Source of the DNA: Bolinopsis microptera
Lineage: Eukaryota; Ctenophora; Tentaculata; Lobata; Bolinopsidae
Direction of reading: 5' to 3'
Length of the DNA stretch: 64,000 nt
Assembly: GCF_026151205.1 (NCBI RefSeq)
Contig: NC_087080.1
Location: forward strand, 10,959,837 to 11,023,836
The first letter of the stretch is position 1; the number at the start of each line of letters is the position of its first letter. Both the position numbers and the translations under genes were made by a program. This document shows positions 1 to 11,700 of the stretch, piece by piece. Below the pieces are notes generated by a model that worked only from the letters and a program-made list of their open reading frames with translations, did no database searches and was not told where the DNA came from.

Positions 1-589
1 ACCCCTTTACTCTTTAATTCATCTAACTCGAATGCACAAAATATTTCATGAGCTCTGAATAATGCACTTTTCAGCACTAGTAGTCAGTAGTGTCTCCACA
101 AACCAAGAAGCCTCTCCAATTAAACTTAATATGCTATTTCAATTCGTAACAACAAAACTATAGGACCACAATTGGTCGGCTCTTACTAATTCGCTCGCCC
201 AAAAATTTCACGTGACTTTGGTTTTTATGGTTTTGCAGCTGTAAAAAACGGTTTTACATAAACCCTTATCCCAACCCCAACCCTAGCCTTGGAGGACTTT
301 GTTAACGGGTGATACTCGTAAAATATTTGTTCCATATATTATGGACCGTCGACGAGTCCAACTCGGCGCGCGTCCTGGTAGGTTATAAACCTACAAAGAA
401 TTTCAAGAAAACAACAAATTTTTATTTAAATCAATTATAGCAACAATTTGAAAAACTTTAAAGTTCTTCTATTACCATGGAATATACTACAGGTATGGTG
501 ACTTGGGCTATTGAGTTGTAAAGTAGATTAAGATTAGTAAACATGCACTTGCATTGTATATTTTATAACATTATGTCTTTCCAGATCCC

Positions 590-1265
590 CATCTGGGATT
601 AACAATGTTTTTGTTCTTTACCATTCAAAATAAAGTCTAGCTTTTTCTCCACAGAGTTAATAAGGCCGTTTGTGATCCATGGATTTGTTATATTATTTCA
701 TTTGGTGGTTTTTGGTGAAGCCAATTTGCAAGATATATCTATCTTTTCTTGAAACAGATCCATGAAGGATTCAAAAGAGTCACATCTGTGGTAGAATGTA
801 TCTATGTCGTTTTCAATTTCTTCACAGAGCTTTAAATCAAGGTTTGCATTACTATAGTTATAATAAATGGTTGTTTTTCAGGTGATTTATTCTGTTCCGA
901 ACTAGCATCAGAAGTCATTACTTGAAGGCAGATAATGGGCTGGTGATGTGAAGCATTATCCTGAATAACTCCAGATATAGTTGATGAGTGAATGTCATTA
1001 GTGTGTATGTTATCAATGCACGTTTTTGAGCAGTGGGGCATTTGATGTGTGGGAATGGATATTGTGGGCGTGAACCCATGACTATAAATGACTTCCTCAA
1101 ATATATCTTCATCTGGGCCTGATAAATTGGTTATGTTAACTTGAAGTCCCCTAACATGCATGCTTTATGTCCTTTAAGTACAGTAAGAACTTCTTTTTAC
1201 TGTGCATTGAAGTTAGCAAGTGGATTGCTTGGTGAGCGGTATACAACTCCAACTGTTACTGGTAA
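590..1265 (-). pseudogene. Decayed LINE fragment: APE-type endonuclease C-terminus plus linker
   Basis: Read on the minus strand with frame changes and stops, this contains hallmarks of a non-LTR retrotransposon endonuclease. A 'VGVVYRSPSNP' stretch lies near 1240, a 'LGDFK' motif (family form GDFN) near 1150, then 'IDNIHTND' and 'SGVIQDNASHH', which match the S-x-x-x-D-H type active-site region. Past the endonuclease, a linker motif 'NPWITNGLI' near 650 is typical of CR1/L2/Jockey-like elements. The longest open piece is 832-1161 (109 codons). The copy is truncated at both ends and cannot encode a working protein. It is similar in type to the relic at 41.27-42.9 kb, which has the equivalent 'NPSWITDSI'. 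Identity as a LINE relic is fairly sure; the clade is an inference. Confidence 0.7.
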
Positions 1266-1267
1266 TA

Positions 1268-1323
1268 TTCTTGCTTCGCATCGACAAGATCGTTGCTCTG
1301 CTTCGCAGAGCAATGATCTGGAA
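1268..1323. repeat. Hairpin-containing repeat, copy 1
   Basis: A ~56-bp sequence from TTCTTGCTTCGCATCG to GATCTGGAA contains a perfect 9-bp stem (TTGCTCTGC / GCAGAGCAA) around a 3-base loop. A second, slightly diverged copy lies at 2505-2563 in the same orientation. It may be the end of a small mobile element. Confidence 0.6.
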
Positions 1324-2504
1324 TGGTTGACATCGTCAATCAAACCCTAGCTGCACAGCCCCGAAGCTCAAAGCTATCCATAACCCTTACCACAACCCTA
1401 ATTAATCCTAGTAAAACAAAATTTAGTAAAACAAAATTTTTATTTACCACAAAACAATCAATACATATTTAATATTATTATACATTTACAAATAAATCTA
1501 AATTTAAATTCAGCTATATACACAATACGCAGCCCGCCGCGCAGACAGCCACACATTGCTGAGAGATTCTCAGGTGCAGATGTAAGCGCCGCGCGCGCGA
1601 GGTTTGTTATCTTACAATTACATGTCACGATATATTAACCTGAGCCCTAAACAATCGAATTCATGTTTTACTAGCATATCACGTAACCAAAACGGTTTTT
1701 GCCCATAACTGTCCAGGGAAGCATTTTTACCCTACGTCATGAGGGTTTATTCGGAATCAGCGTCCAAAAATACACCGACTTAGATCAATTTCATACCTAA
1801 AAGGCCTTTTCACAGGAATTTGCTGAAAATTTGGGCGAGTGATTTAGTAGGAGCGCAATTGATCGTCAATCGTGTAATATGCAAATTATATTCTGGATGC
1901 ATAAGAACAATATTGAATATAGTAATATAAATAGTAAAATTTTGATTGATATATTTGATGACGCGAAATATTAGCCTCTAAAATGTAAACAAAACTTGTA
2001 GCGCGATGCACTACTGGGCCGCGCATCCAATAATGCTTCTCGATCTCGCAACCACAGTATGCAAATCAGCGAAATGCGAAAGATTAACATCGTGAATCAA
2101 AACAAAACTAAAAAAGAAAATATTAATGAAAGTATCAGGATAAAAATGCAAAAATACTTAATTTAAATATGTAATACTAATTAAATAAATGGTCTAGACA
2201 AACTTTTTATTTTATAGACTTGAAATATTTCATCACATTCAATTTTTTTCATACTTGCGTGTTAATTGCTTTCATGTTGCTGTTTTGTAAATTTGTATTT
2301 TCAATTTGACATACTTGTCACGCTACACACAATGCAAAATTAAGCAAAGGTCGCGCCGCGCGTAAAATATTAATTTATATTTACGTGCGCAAACATATTA
2401 TTTGAAAGCGCTGCTCGCATACAAAACAATAAATTTTTATAATATTGTATTGAATTTCAAAAAATTATTAAATTAATATTTGTTTCACATTTAAATCATT
2501 TAAG
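1324..2504. other. Non-coding stretch between the two hairpin repeats
   Basis: AT-rich with scattered CG-rich words (GCGCGCGCG near 1590, GCGCCGCGCG near 2350). I see no ORF, no splice-bounded exon and no clear repeat boundary apart from the possible right inverted end at 1824-1861. Confidence 0.4.
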
Positions 2505-2563
2505 TTCTTGCTTCGCATCGTTGACAAGATCCTTGCTCTGCTTTGCAGAGCAAAGATCTGGAA
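2505..2563. repeat. Hairpin-containing repeat, copy 2
   Basis: Direct copy of the 1268-1323 sequence with a few changes, including a loop change from TTC to TTT and an extra TTG after GCATCG. The 9-bp stem is kept intact while flanking bases differ. Confidence 0.6.
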
Positions 2564-3089
2564 GGGTTATTATCAAACATGTCAATCTTACAAATGTCAA
2601 CAATCCTAAAATAATTTAGAACCTAAACGAGATCCTTTGTAAGATTATATGTCCCAAAAGTCAAATTGACTTGTACTCAAGTATAAAGTCGAACAATTTA
2701 CTCCAATAACTACGGTTACTAGCAAGTTCTCTCAAATGAAGAATATCATCATACGACTCCAGCAAGATGAAACGCTTCCAGAGGTCAACCTTCAGGTGGT
2801 GTAGGAGGTTACGTCTGTGAGCCCCGAGTCTACCAACTTCACTAACATCTCGACAGCAAAGCACAGCGCAGCTTGAGCTGGTGATCGTTAATCAAGTTTA
2901 ACTAAAATTATTGAAATCATATTCCTGACCAAATTCTTGAAAGACGTCGCCGCTTCGATGCACCTTATCGGGTGATACTCGTTGATGCCATGGTTGAAGG
3001 TGATAGCAATTGATTACTGAAAGATGTATATTGTATTTTAGGAACACCCTAGGTTCACCCGTTCACAGTTAAAACAATATGTAAAAGTC

Positions 3090-3330
3090 TTCTGTTATGT
3101 CAGCAAGCGACGTTCTGTTCTCGAAGTCAGATCCAGCATTGATCAAGAAATGCCAGTACAGGAGCTCTGCAACTACTCCTCTGACATTGTACACATTGAG
3201 GGCAAAAAGAACACACTGTGTGACTTTCTGAGCAGATTTCCGTTCAGAAGGAGGTTTGTGGAAACATCTTGCCAAACAGAAGTCAGTCTAGATGAGAGAT
3301 CAAAAGGAAAAAAGTTTAACATATCTGAGC
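3090..3330 (+). pseudogene. Fragment of Ty3/gypsy-type RT-RNase H C-terminus
   Basis: The plus-strand frame covering 3150-3300 reads 'LCNYSSDIVHIEGKKN', then 'LCDFLSRFPF'. This is the end-of-RNase-H signature of Ty3/gypsy polyproteins (family pattern: Y-x-x-x-I-x-x-x-x-G-x-x-N-x-x-A-D-x-L-S-R). The complete gypsy ORF at the right end of this window has the matching 'ANCDFLSRLP'. Nothing of the integrase follows before a stop at about 3375, so this is an isolated relic. Confidence 0.6.
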
Positions 3331-3350
3331 TGTGGGTGTCAATATCATTC

Positions 3351-4090
3351 CGAAACACAGCGCTTTATTTTTTGTGATTCCTCTATTGGCATAACACGTG
3401 CACGTGACAACCCTGATCACAACACTTTATCCGTTAGTGAATCTTTTATTAAAGTAACGCATAATCACAACGCTTTTTTAAGAGAGGCTGGGCTAAGATA
3501 GCCCACGAGAGCAGTGGTGTAACGTTGCCTGTTGGCGCCCCCCCCCCCCCCCGAAAAGGTTCCCCCTGTTGGCGCCCCCTCCCCTTTTGGTGCCCCTCCC
3601 CAAAATTGAACAAATTAGGTGATTTTAGAGAATACGCCGGTAAAATCTCTAAAAAAGTGTGTATCTAGAGCGAAACGCACAGTTTTGCTAGTACTTTAGT
3701 TAAGTTTTCGAAATTGTCCCACATTCAAACGACTGAAGACGGCGCCCCCCTGCACAGCGGGGTCAGCAGGGCCCTTCGTTACGCCACTGCACGAGAGGAC
3801 AGCATTGAGATGCTTTGCCTACCTGTTGGGTGTGGTAACCCTGCAGGGGAAGGTTTTAGTAAGACAAAATTTAAAAGTGACTTAAGTCAAAATGATACGC
3901 TTAAGTGCCAGCTGGGTTTGGAAAAGTAGAATGAGACGAGACAGCATATGCATTTACTCTATGTCATCCCGGTCATCACAACCCTTTATCCGTAGTGAAT
4001 CCTCTAATAACGTAACACATGATCAAAACGCTCTATCCGTTGGCGAGTCCTCAAGTAACGTAAAACGTAAACACAACGATTTATCTTTTA
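3351..4090 (+). repeat. Diverged ~50-bp dispersed/tandem repeat family
   Basis: Units of the form 'ATCACAACGCTTTATCCGTT' + 'AGTGAATCCTCTAATAACGT' recur at roughly 3351-3400, 3415-3480, 3975-4025 and 4022-4080. The array is split by the hAT-type MITE at 3512-3789. Copies are strongly diverged and do not encode anything. Confidence 0.5.
3512..3789. mobile_element. 278-bp hAT-type MITE with 8-bp target duplication
   Basis: The ends are inverted: the left begins CAGTGGTGTAACG and the right, read in reverse, begins CAGTGGCGTAACG. CAGTGGCGTA-type termini are typical of hAT elements. CACGAGAG is duplicated exactly at 3504-3511 and 3790-3797, the 8-bp length expected for hAT transposases. The interior has a C run (about 3538-3552) and two GGCGCCCC words but no coding capacity, so it is non-autonomous. 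Confidence 0.8.
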
Positions 4091-4772
4091 TCGTGATGAA
4101 TTTATTTTTTATTACCACGTGATCATGATAAACCCCCACGTTTATCACTTGGGGGTTTTAGGGATAGTGTTAGTCACGTTTATACATGCATTGTTAGATA
4201 TTTAATTAGTCGGTGGTGTTTAAGGGTTTCCTAAGGATTTTAAGAACTTTGCTACTATTATGATAAAGGATGAAATACCAAGTATACGGAAGTGTAGTAA
4301 AGTGTTATTGGACAATTTTTATTTGAGAACAAACACTTTTAAATTAAATATTGTTGTAATAAGAAGGGAATGAGTTTTTCTATTTAAGCTGTTTAGTTCA
4401 CAGAAAAGCAGATATGGACTGCTTTAAAACTTTTATTTTGGAAAAAGTTTTTTCAGTAACCATTGAGAACCAGTGGCCTTTTGTAACTGCATCTTCAACC
4501 TCAGTTTCATTTTGAAACGTCAAGAGACTGGTAAAGTCAAATATTTTGTTACTTAAACATTTTTATTCATATTTTGAAGGGTAGTAATTGTTTAGATCTT
4601 AAACTTCATACGAAACTATTAGTGCTTTTAATAGCTTGTTAGCAGGGTAGAATTTGTTAGGTGTGTTTCTAAAAAATGTTCTGTTGGAAATTAAAGTTTT
4701 TGATCTCTACTATTTATTGTTATTAAAATGCTCATTGTAGCCAGTTATTTTTAAAAGACTTTCATCATTGGT
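4091..4772. other. Non-coding AT-rich stretch
   Basis: No supported gene. A short inverted repeat around 4128-4156 (AAACCCCCACGTTTATCACT...GGGGGTTT) is the only structure noticed. Confidence 0.35.
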
Positions 4773-4922
4773 GAGCGTAGCTTCTCTGTGGTGGCTCCAA
4801 AGATCTACAATCGTCCGCCTGATACCATTTCATTGGCTCAATCACTGCAATCATTTAAAGCTTTTCTTAAAACTTTTCTGTTTAAACTGCCCCTTCATGA
4901 ACTTGAAAAACTTTATCGATAA
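4773..4922 (+). pseudogene. C-terminal 49 codons of a CR1/L2/Jockey-like LINE ORF2
   Basis: The frame beginning GAG at 4773 reads 'ERSFSVVAPKIYNRPPDTIS', then 'SLQSFKAFLKTFLF', and stops at 4920-4922. This is the characteristic last segment of many CR1/L2/Jockey-type reverse transcriptase ORFs (family pattern: R-S-F-S-x-x-A-P-K-L-W-N-x-L-P, then F-K-x-x-L-K-T-x-L-F). Nothing of the RT core precedes it, so it is a 5'-truncated insertion, the usual fate of LINE copies. Confidence 0.7.
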
Positions 4923-5695
4923 TATATTTTGGTCAATATTGGTGTTTGATTTTTACATATAAGTATCATTTTCTGTCATCAGACTTAGCGATATATTTTC
5001 AAGCATTATCTTATTCAAGTACTTTTCTGGGATGTATAAGTTTTATCATAAAAGTGGTGTTATTATTTCATTAGGATTTGTAGTATAGGTAGGTTTGTGG
5101 AAAAAACCGTTGGAATAGATTAGTATAGATTAGTAGTTTTGCGGAGTAGGTTTATCAATAGTTTTACGGAGTTAGTAGCACATGAAGGTCTGGTGGGCAG
5201 TTTAAGTGGTTTAGAGTGGTGCATCTGTGGCGCGTGGTACCACATGGTTTGCCATGTGGTACGGTATCACATGACACAGTGCAGTCACTGTTTGTGGCAG
5301 TTCGGGAGTAACACGTTTGATTCAGTTTAAGCAATTAACTGCTCATTACCCAAGTTATGAGTGGTTTACAAGCAACTTAGCGTTCAGTTGACGCCAAAAA
5401 TAAATATTTGGGGTATAAAAAGCTCCAGGGGGTACCAAATGTTAACATTACGCCTCTGCATTAGAGCCTAACAGCTGCTTCCTTGTACTGGGTTAATCAC
5501 AGTTTTTGTCCTGGGCTCAGCCTGCGTGCAAGCTTCTTTTGTCCTGGGCGCAGGCTGTTGAATGATAAAATTGTATGGTTTATTTACGTTGTTACATATT
5601 TCGTTTAGTATTTCAAATCTGTATTTTATTTAATTCAAATAACCCAAATCGTTCTCCCGTTAGCACAAATCCGTCAAATATCAGAATCTGTGAAG
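4923..5695 (+). other. Intergenic and probable promoter / 5' UTR of the SSX2IP-like gene
   Basis: This region precedes the first coding exon at 5696. It holds a short imperfect duplication around 5507-5565 (two 'TTTGTCCTGGGC' blocks followed by CAGCCTG/CAGGCTG). No TATA box at a convincing distance was recognised. Confidence 0.3.
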
Positions 5696-5746
5696 ATGGC
5701 CAGTGGTATAGATTCAGGCTTCGTGGACATGGCCGGATTTAACAGG
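5696..5746 (+). CDS. SSX2IP: SSX2IP-like gene, exon 1 (start codon)
   Basis: ATG at 5696 opens 17 codons (MASGIDSGFVDMAGFNR) ending at a consensus donor AGG|GTAAGC. It ends in phase 0 and joins exon 2 in frame. Confidence 0.75.
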
Positions 5747-8700
5747 GTAAGCTATTATTTTTAATCAATTTTGCAATTTTAATGCTGGAAGAGATCACTG
5801 TATAACAAAAGTTATAATACTGGTGCATGCATTAGGTGGATGGGTCCAAATAGCCATAGATCGTCTTTACCTGCATGATAGATTGTGTATCGTTCCTTAC
5901 AACAATTATTAACCACAGTGTTGTAATTGATACTAGCACAATATGGTATTATGACATTATTGGAGATACAGTACTAGTACTGATATACGATAGCCTAAAA
6001 GTCAGATAATCATACACCACAGCTGAAACACTCAGCGAATGGGGTGGATTGGTTGTGGTGAAAACTGTGTTTGGTTTCTCAAAAAACATGAACTGTCTCA
6101 AGCACTAGGCTATATTATCGTTATATTTCAAATAGCCTGCCGCAGGCTTAGGTCCTTGTCTGAAATAATGTGCTTGTAGCCGGTGTTAAAGCAAATACAT
6201 TTCTGCCGAATAAACTGTTCCATTACTTTATAGCTATGTAACGTGTATTGCCACCTAGAGCCTATATTATGTGTATTGAGATAAATGTTGAAAGTACATA
6301 TTGTGAGGTTCTGGGAGGGGCCATGCGTTTTTTATTTCAACAAATATTTCTCTTTTTTTAATACATAGTTTTTCATGCTCATGATGTATGCATCAAGATC
6401 TGGAATCCAGTCAAAAGAATGGCGAGGTGATGATATAATGTATTCGTCACATGGAGTACATCACAGCGGGTCCTTCTTTGTTTTTCTTTAAAACCGAGCA
6501 TGATACTTTAGTTGCATTTCTTTGTGATTTAATGTTAAATAAAAAATAAAATATGATAGAATAAAACATACCGCAAGCAGGTTTTAATAAGTTTTTCTCC
6601 TGACAAAGATAAATTGTGTTGACAATTCCAATCCTGCAAATTGTGATATGCATCGGTTCGTGCAGATTTACAATCAAACGATTTGCAGGCCCGCCTCTGT
6701 CACAGCATGCATGTGTGTGTTCTCGAAACATGAAATTGAAGATAAAGTATGCAGTTATACTCTCTTGTATATATCGCCATTAAACAAACGTGCAGAAGAA
6801 ATACTGCGACCCTGTCAATAAGTCTTTAGTGATATAATTTGTGAAGGAGCAGGCCAGTTAGTGACGGTACTTGTTGACAAGCTATGTGTATAATTATATA
6901 CGATATAGCTAACTCTCTGAGAGAGACAGAGAGAGAGAGAGCTCCCTGTACTATACGATATTGTGTTTAACACGTGTTCAGATGCTACACGAGATATTTT
7001 GTTGAGCTGACTTGCTGTTGTCTGAACTTGTATTTTTGGTGCTTTCTTCAGTTATGTTTCTTGAGCATGTCTGATTTGTGCCGTCTGTTCGTTCTAGATA
7101 ATGTAGATATATATTTGGAGTTTTAAGTAAGCACAAGGAGGCACGACGCCCTACTGACAAATTCGACATATTTTTAGTTGATAAAACAATTTAGTTGTCG
7201 GAGGCACTTGGTTGACGTTTGAAGTTTTTATCCCTGGGTTGATGTTTTACGTTTACGGTATCTAATACATACATCGTATAGTTTATACTTTAATATATAA
7301 CACGACGCTAAACAAGATATTAATATATTACTTTGGTAATCATTAGATTGCATGTAAAACCGTAGGTGGTCTCATTGGTATCGTGCACTTTGAACTGCTA
7401 GTCTTAAAGCACCGTTACAGTGTACACTCATACATGGGAGCTTGTCACTAGTTAGTTACCATCAGAGAGTGTTTAAGTGTGGGTTAATATATTGCATTTT
7501 ATAGACGTTTTGAAATTCTTTAGTTTAACATCTGTAGCTGTGACTACGCACTACGGATTGATATGACAACAGGCTGCGCTCGGTAGCTATTACAGTATTA
7601 CTTTAGTTAGATCACGTGTACTACTACTTCTACTACTTGATCACACGTGACAGATCGATAACAGAGACCCTTCTAACTAGTAAACAAAGAAAACATCTGA
7701 ATACATAAATATTGAATACATAACAAGCAAGCCATTTAGCTAACTACATATTGTACTAGAATTACCCTTGATTCTTGAAGAGTCTTTACGCTACTTATAT
7801 CATTGAAGGTTGATGGGCCAGTCCGATCTGCAGCTTTGTATCCGAATCAGCTAATGATATCCTTGTATCGGGGTCACATAATGATATTGCTTCTTTCATA
7901 TTATCTACTAGATCATGATAGTATAGTTACGCTTGCTCCTTTTCAATTATATACCCGATGGTAGGTACTGGTGGTCTGATAGTACCGCCCGTTACTCTTT
8001 AGGTGCTGATCTGGACCTGGTTTAATATTAATTCGGTTAAAACTCGAATAATTGTAGATTGTTTGCAATTAGTTGCTTAAAAGTAATTGACCGTTTGTTT
8101 TTATTAGTTAACTCTAATATTTACGTGCAATAACTTATTGTCGCAACTTTATCATGTGAAGAGTAGTTTCCAATCCGCAATCTAAACTTAAAATATAGAA
8201 ATAATTAATTTATATCATGCTGAAAGCAGAAACGTAAACATGCAAAGCTTTGCTAACAGTTGACGTTGTTTTGTACATGAATGACCCAAACCACAGACGT
8301 TTTGTGTCTGCAAGCACTGCATTGGGCCAATTTGTTTCGTTGCTTTTATTACTTGTCGATTGACAGTATTGTGGTAATTTTCAGACAATAAAGTAATACA
8401 AATATATAATAAACAAAGTAATTTTGGAAATAATCCACTATTTAATGGTATTATAGACAGCATGACGATGACGTTTATAAATTATATTATGATCTATGTA
8501 ATTTAATATAGGCACAAAATCTAAATATATAAGAGCTATTAGCCGGCTTTTCATTGGATGCGGGATAAGCTGTTCAAATTTCAATCACTGATAATCACTT
8601 TAATTCAATATTTAATTATGTTATAAATAATTAATTAATCATTAACTAATTATACACCCTGGTAGTGTCTACAAGCGCTGGGGATGGAGACTGTGTCTAG

Positions 8701-11700
8701 CCAGGAGGAGTTCCAGGGGAAGCTTCATGACGTCAGCAACTTTCACATGGGCTGGATCAATGAGAGAAATGCGCTGGAGGAGAGGTGTGTACTGATTATT
8801 TAAAAAACTCTTAATTTCAATGTAATAAAAATGTAATATTTATATGTTTAAAATATTAATACATAAAAATGTAATATTTATTAACCGCTGTATAAATGTT
8901 CGCTATTCTGTTTATAATGGCTTGTGCCTTAAAATTAATGGACCTTTTAAAGAATCGTTAGTTTATAAAGCTAGAGCTCTTTTCCGAAAGAAATTACAAT
9001 TATTAATGAAAACAGATTTTTTGACACTGTAATAATCTACAGATGCTCCAAGATGCAGGCTGACTCAAACAACTATCTGAACATGATGGACCGATTACAG
9101 GTACTGTGCCCTTTCTTAATCTGGTGCGGTTATTTGTCGCAAATTATGCGGTATTTTCTGAGTTTGATCGAACATAAATTATGCTGTAGTATCAGTATAA
9201 TACTGTTCTGTACAGTATATAATGTTCTTTTATTTAAGGAAAATGATGTAATAATTTAGCGACTAATAATCCTATCAAGGTGCCACTTTGTCATTTGTAT
9301 TAATTGCTACAGTCTGATATAAGTATCGGTACTAATCATGGTGATTGGTTCTCTCACAGTTCATTAATCACGACAAGTAGTACAAGTACTCAACATACCA
9401 GATCTCAATATTGGCAAACAATCTCCTACTTGTCACTTACCTGTCTTACTGACATGTTATGACATATTATGTGTATTGCCCATGTTATTATCATTAGTGA
9501 GTGCTTCACTAACTCTAATATAAACATACCACAAGAAGAAGTAAGGTGTATAAATAACCCGCTATACTCTGTATAACACGGCACACAAATCCACGCTAAA
9601 TCTATATACATAACAACACACATACACTGTAGTATTGGCAGCTGCTGCTACTGTGTAACGACCTATAACTATTAGTTGCGTGTGACCTGATGGCCTCTAA
9701 CTGTCACACAGGGTTTAATAACTCTGAACCCTTACATGTAGTGAGCTGGTGGTTAGTTCCTGGCTATCTGCCAAATACATGCTCAATTGCTCACTGCTCA
9801 TCAACTTGCAGTTTTCTGAGGACAGAATAATAACAAAAGCGCTGATACACAAATAATGACAATTAAAATAATGGCTCTTATTAACCGACTGTATATAAGT
9901 GTAACCGTTCAGGAGCCCTGACCCTTTATACACTCAGCGTTTTGTGGCAATTATGTGTTTGAGAAACCGAACAATGAAGATAGGAGGCCGTAAATCGTCG
10001 GTCCATGTCCTAATTTGAGATAATGGGAACCATGTTATAATATAAGGGTAATCAGTGTTATAGTCCTGCAGACATAACGGTCGTGAGGTTTTATTTTTCT
10101 GAGGTCAAAATATATCATACTTATAATAAATAACAATAATAATATCATAGTTTTAAAGAGTTCCTGAGTTTGTGCTGGAGTAATTATCTGTTTATCATCA
10201 CTGTTTATCATCACTGTTTATTATCATATTCATATGCTAGTTGGGCATGAACCTAATGTTGCACATACCACAGTTTTAAAAGTTCCTATTTTTATTTCAA
10301 CAATGAAATCGTACTGTGTAATATGCGGTGAGGCAGGTTGAGCTGGATATTACTATACAGTCTGCCTCCTGTAAAATACCTACAGGAGAAATACCTGCTG
10401 GTAAAATCATGTTTTATTCAAACATCATCGACAGCCCCTACTAGTCCTGGAGACAAAAGGCAATGTTTCATTACAATTACTAAGTATTCCCAGATAATAC
10501 ACTCCATGAGGAATTGAGGAGGTGTTACCATAACCTGCACACTAATTCTCCACACACTTACAATGTACACACACTATAGTACTGTAGACACAGTGTACTG
10601 TACCTTTCAGAGGTGACATTTGGGAAATGTGAGCAAATTATGCGATCATGGAGGGCCGGGGGGTTCTTGATCTCCTATGTGATCTCCTATGTGAGCTTCT
10701 ATGTGATCTCCTATGTGATCTGTTCTGATTTTTTGTTTCAAAAACCCAAAGAAAAATGCGGAAAATGTTCGTTAAAATACACACGATGTACACACTCTCG
10801 GTATAGTATCCAGTGATACACAGTGTAGTTACACTTGCCACCACACAGTAAGCTGTGTTCTCACTACATTCCATTATATGGAATGTGTTAAGTGTGCCCG
10901 TTTCCTGGTTATAAGAAACACTGCTACTAGACTGGGCAACACGTAGTACGTTATTAGAATAGTCGTCATTATTTATTTAGCTTCAGTATAATTCAAATTG
11001 TTAATAAAATCAAGCACCAAGGTTACGAGCTAAAAAGTTATATTATATTTGAGATATTCCAAAAATTTCTATCTTCTTCTCTAGTTCTTCTCTATGATGA
11101 GAGCGAGGGTCCAGCACCAATAGCAGCACAAAGGTAGTTATCATTCCAATCATAGGGATCACTCGGTTCCTCAATCAAAATGCAGCCTTTTCCAAGAATC
11201 CTCCCAATATAGGAGAATGCGAAATCATAAGGGGAGTCCCTAGGAACACATGTAGGTAGTTGTCTCCCCAATGGTAGTTCTCTGGTTCACTTGGTTCGTA
11301 AATTCTCGTACATTCCATTCCAGGAATAGCTCCAACATAGCTCCATCTCAAGCCAGGATTCTTGTAACCAGTTTCCCAGCAGAGTTTGTTGTCTTGCCAG
11401 TGGGGTGGAGCACTTGGTTCGTTAATTGTCATACAATCGTGTCCGGGTAGAGGTCCTGGCAAATAGCTCCATTTGAATTGTTTTGGCCAGTGTGGGTAGT
11501 TAAGTGCAGCTTGGGTTGAGATCAGGGCTGCTGAAAAAAACAGGACAAACTTTAACATGATGTTGTGAGAATAGCCAGAGGAAAGTTTCTTTGAAAAGAA
11601 CACAGGAAAAACTTTAACATGATGTTGTGAGAATAGCCAGAGAAAAGTTTCTTTACAAATCAATTTCTTTACAAAAATTTCTTTACAAATGTTCTCTTAT

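Larger units (their letters stand above)
169..1861. repeat. Possible MITE-like element with imperfect inverted ends
   Basis: The segment 169-209 (CAATTGGTCGGCTC..., then CGCTCGCCCAAA) reappears inverted at 1824-1861 with mismatches. The interior has degenerate AACCCT-like runs near 260-290 and 1380. A decayed LINE fragment lies inside. No convincing target-site duplication was found, so the ends are tentative. Confidence 0.3.

Noticed and set aside
2661-2864. 67-codon minus-strand ORF ('DILHLRELASNRSYWSKLF') resembling the tail of some LINE ORFs
   Set aside because: The likeness is weak, there is no neighbouring RT block, and the frame is short.
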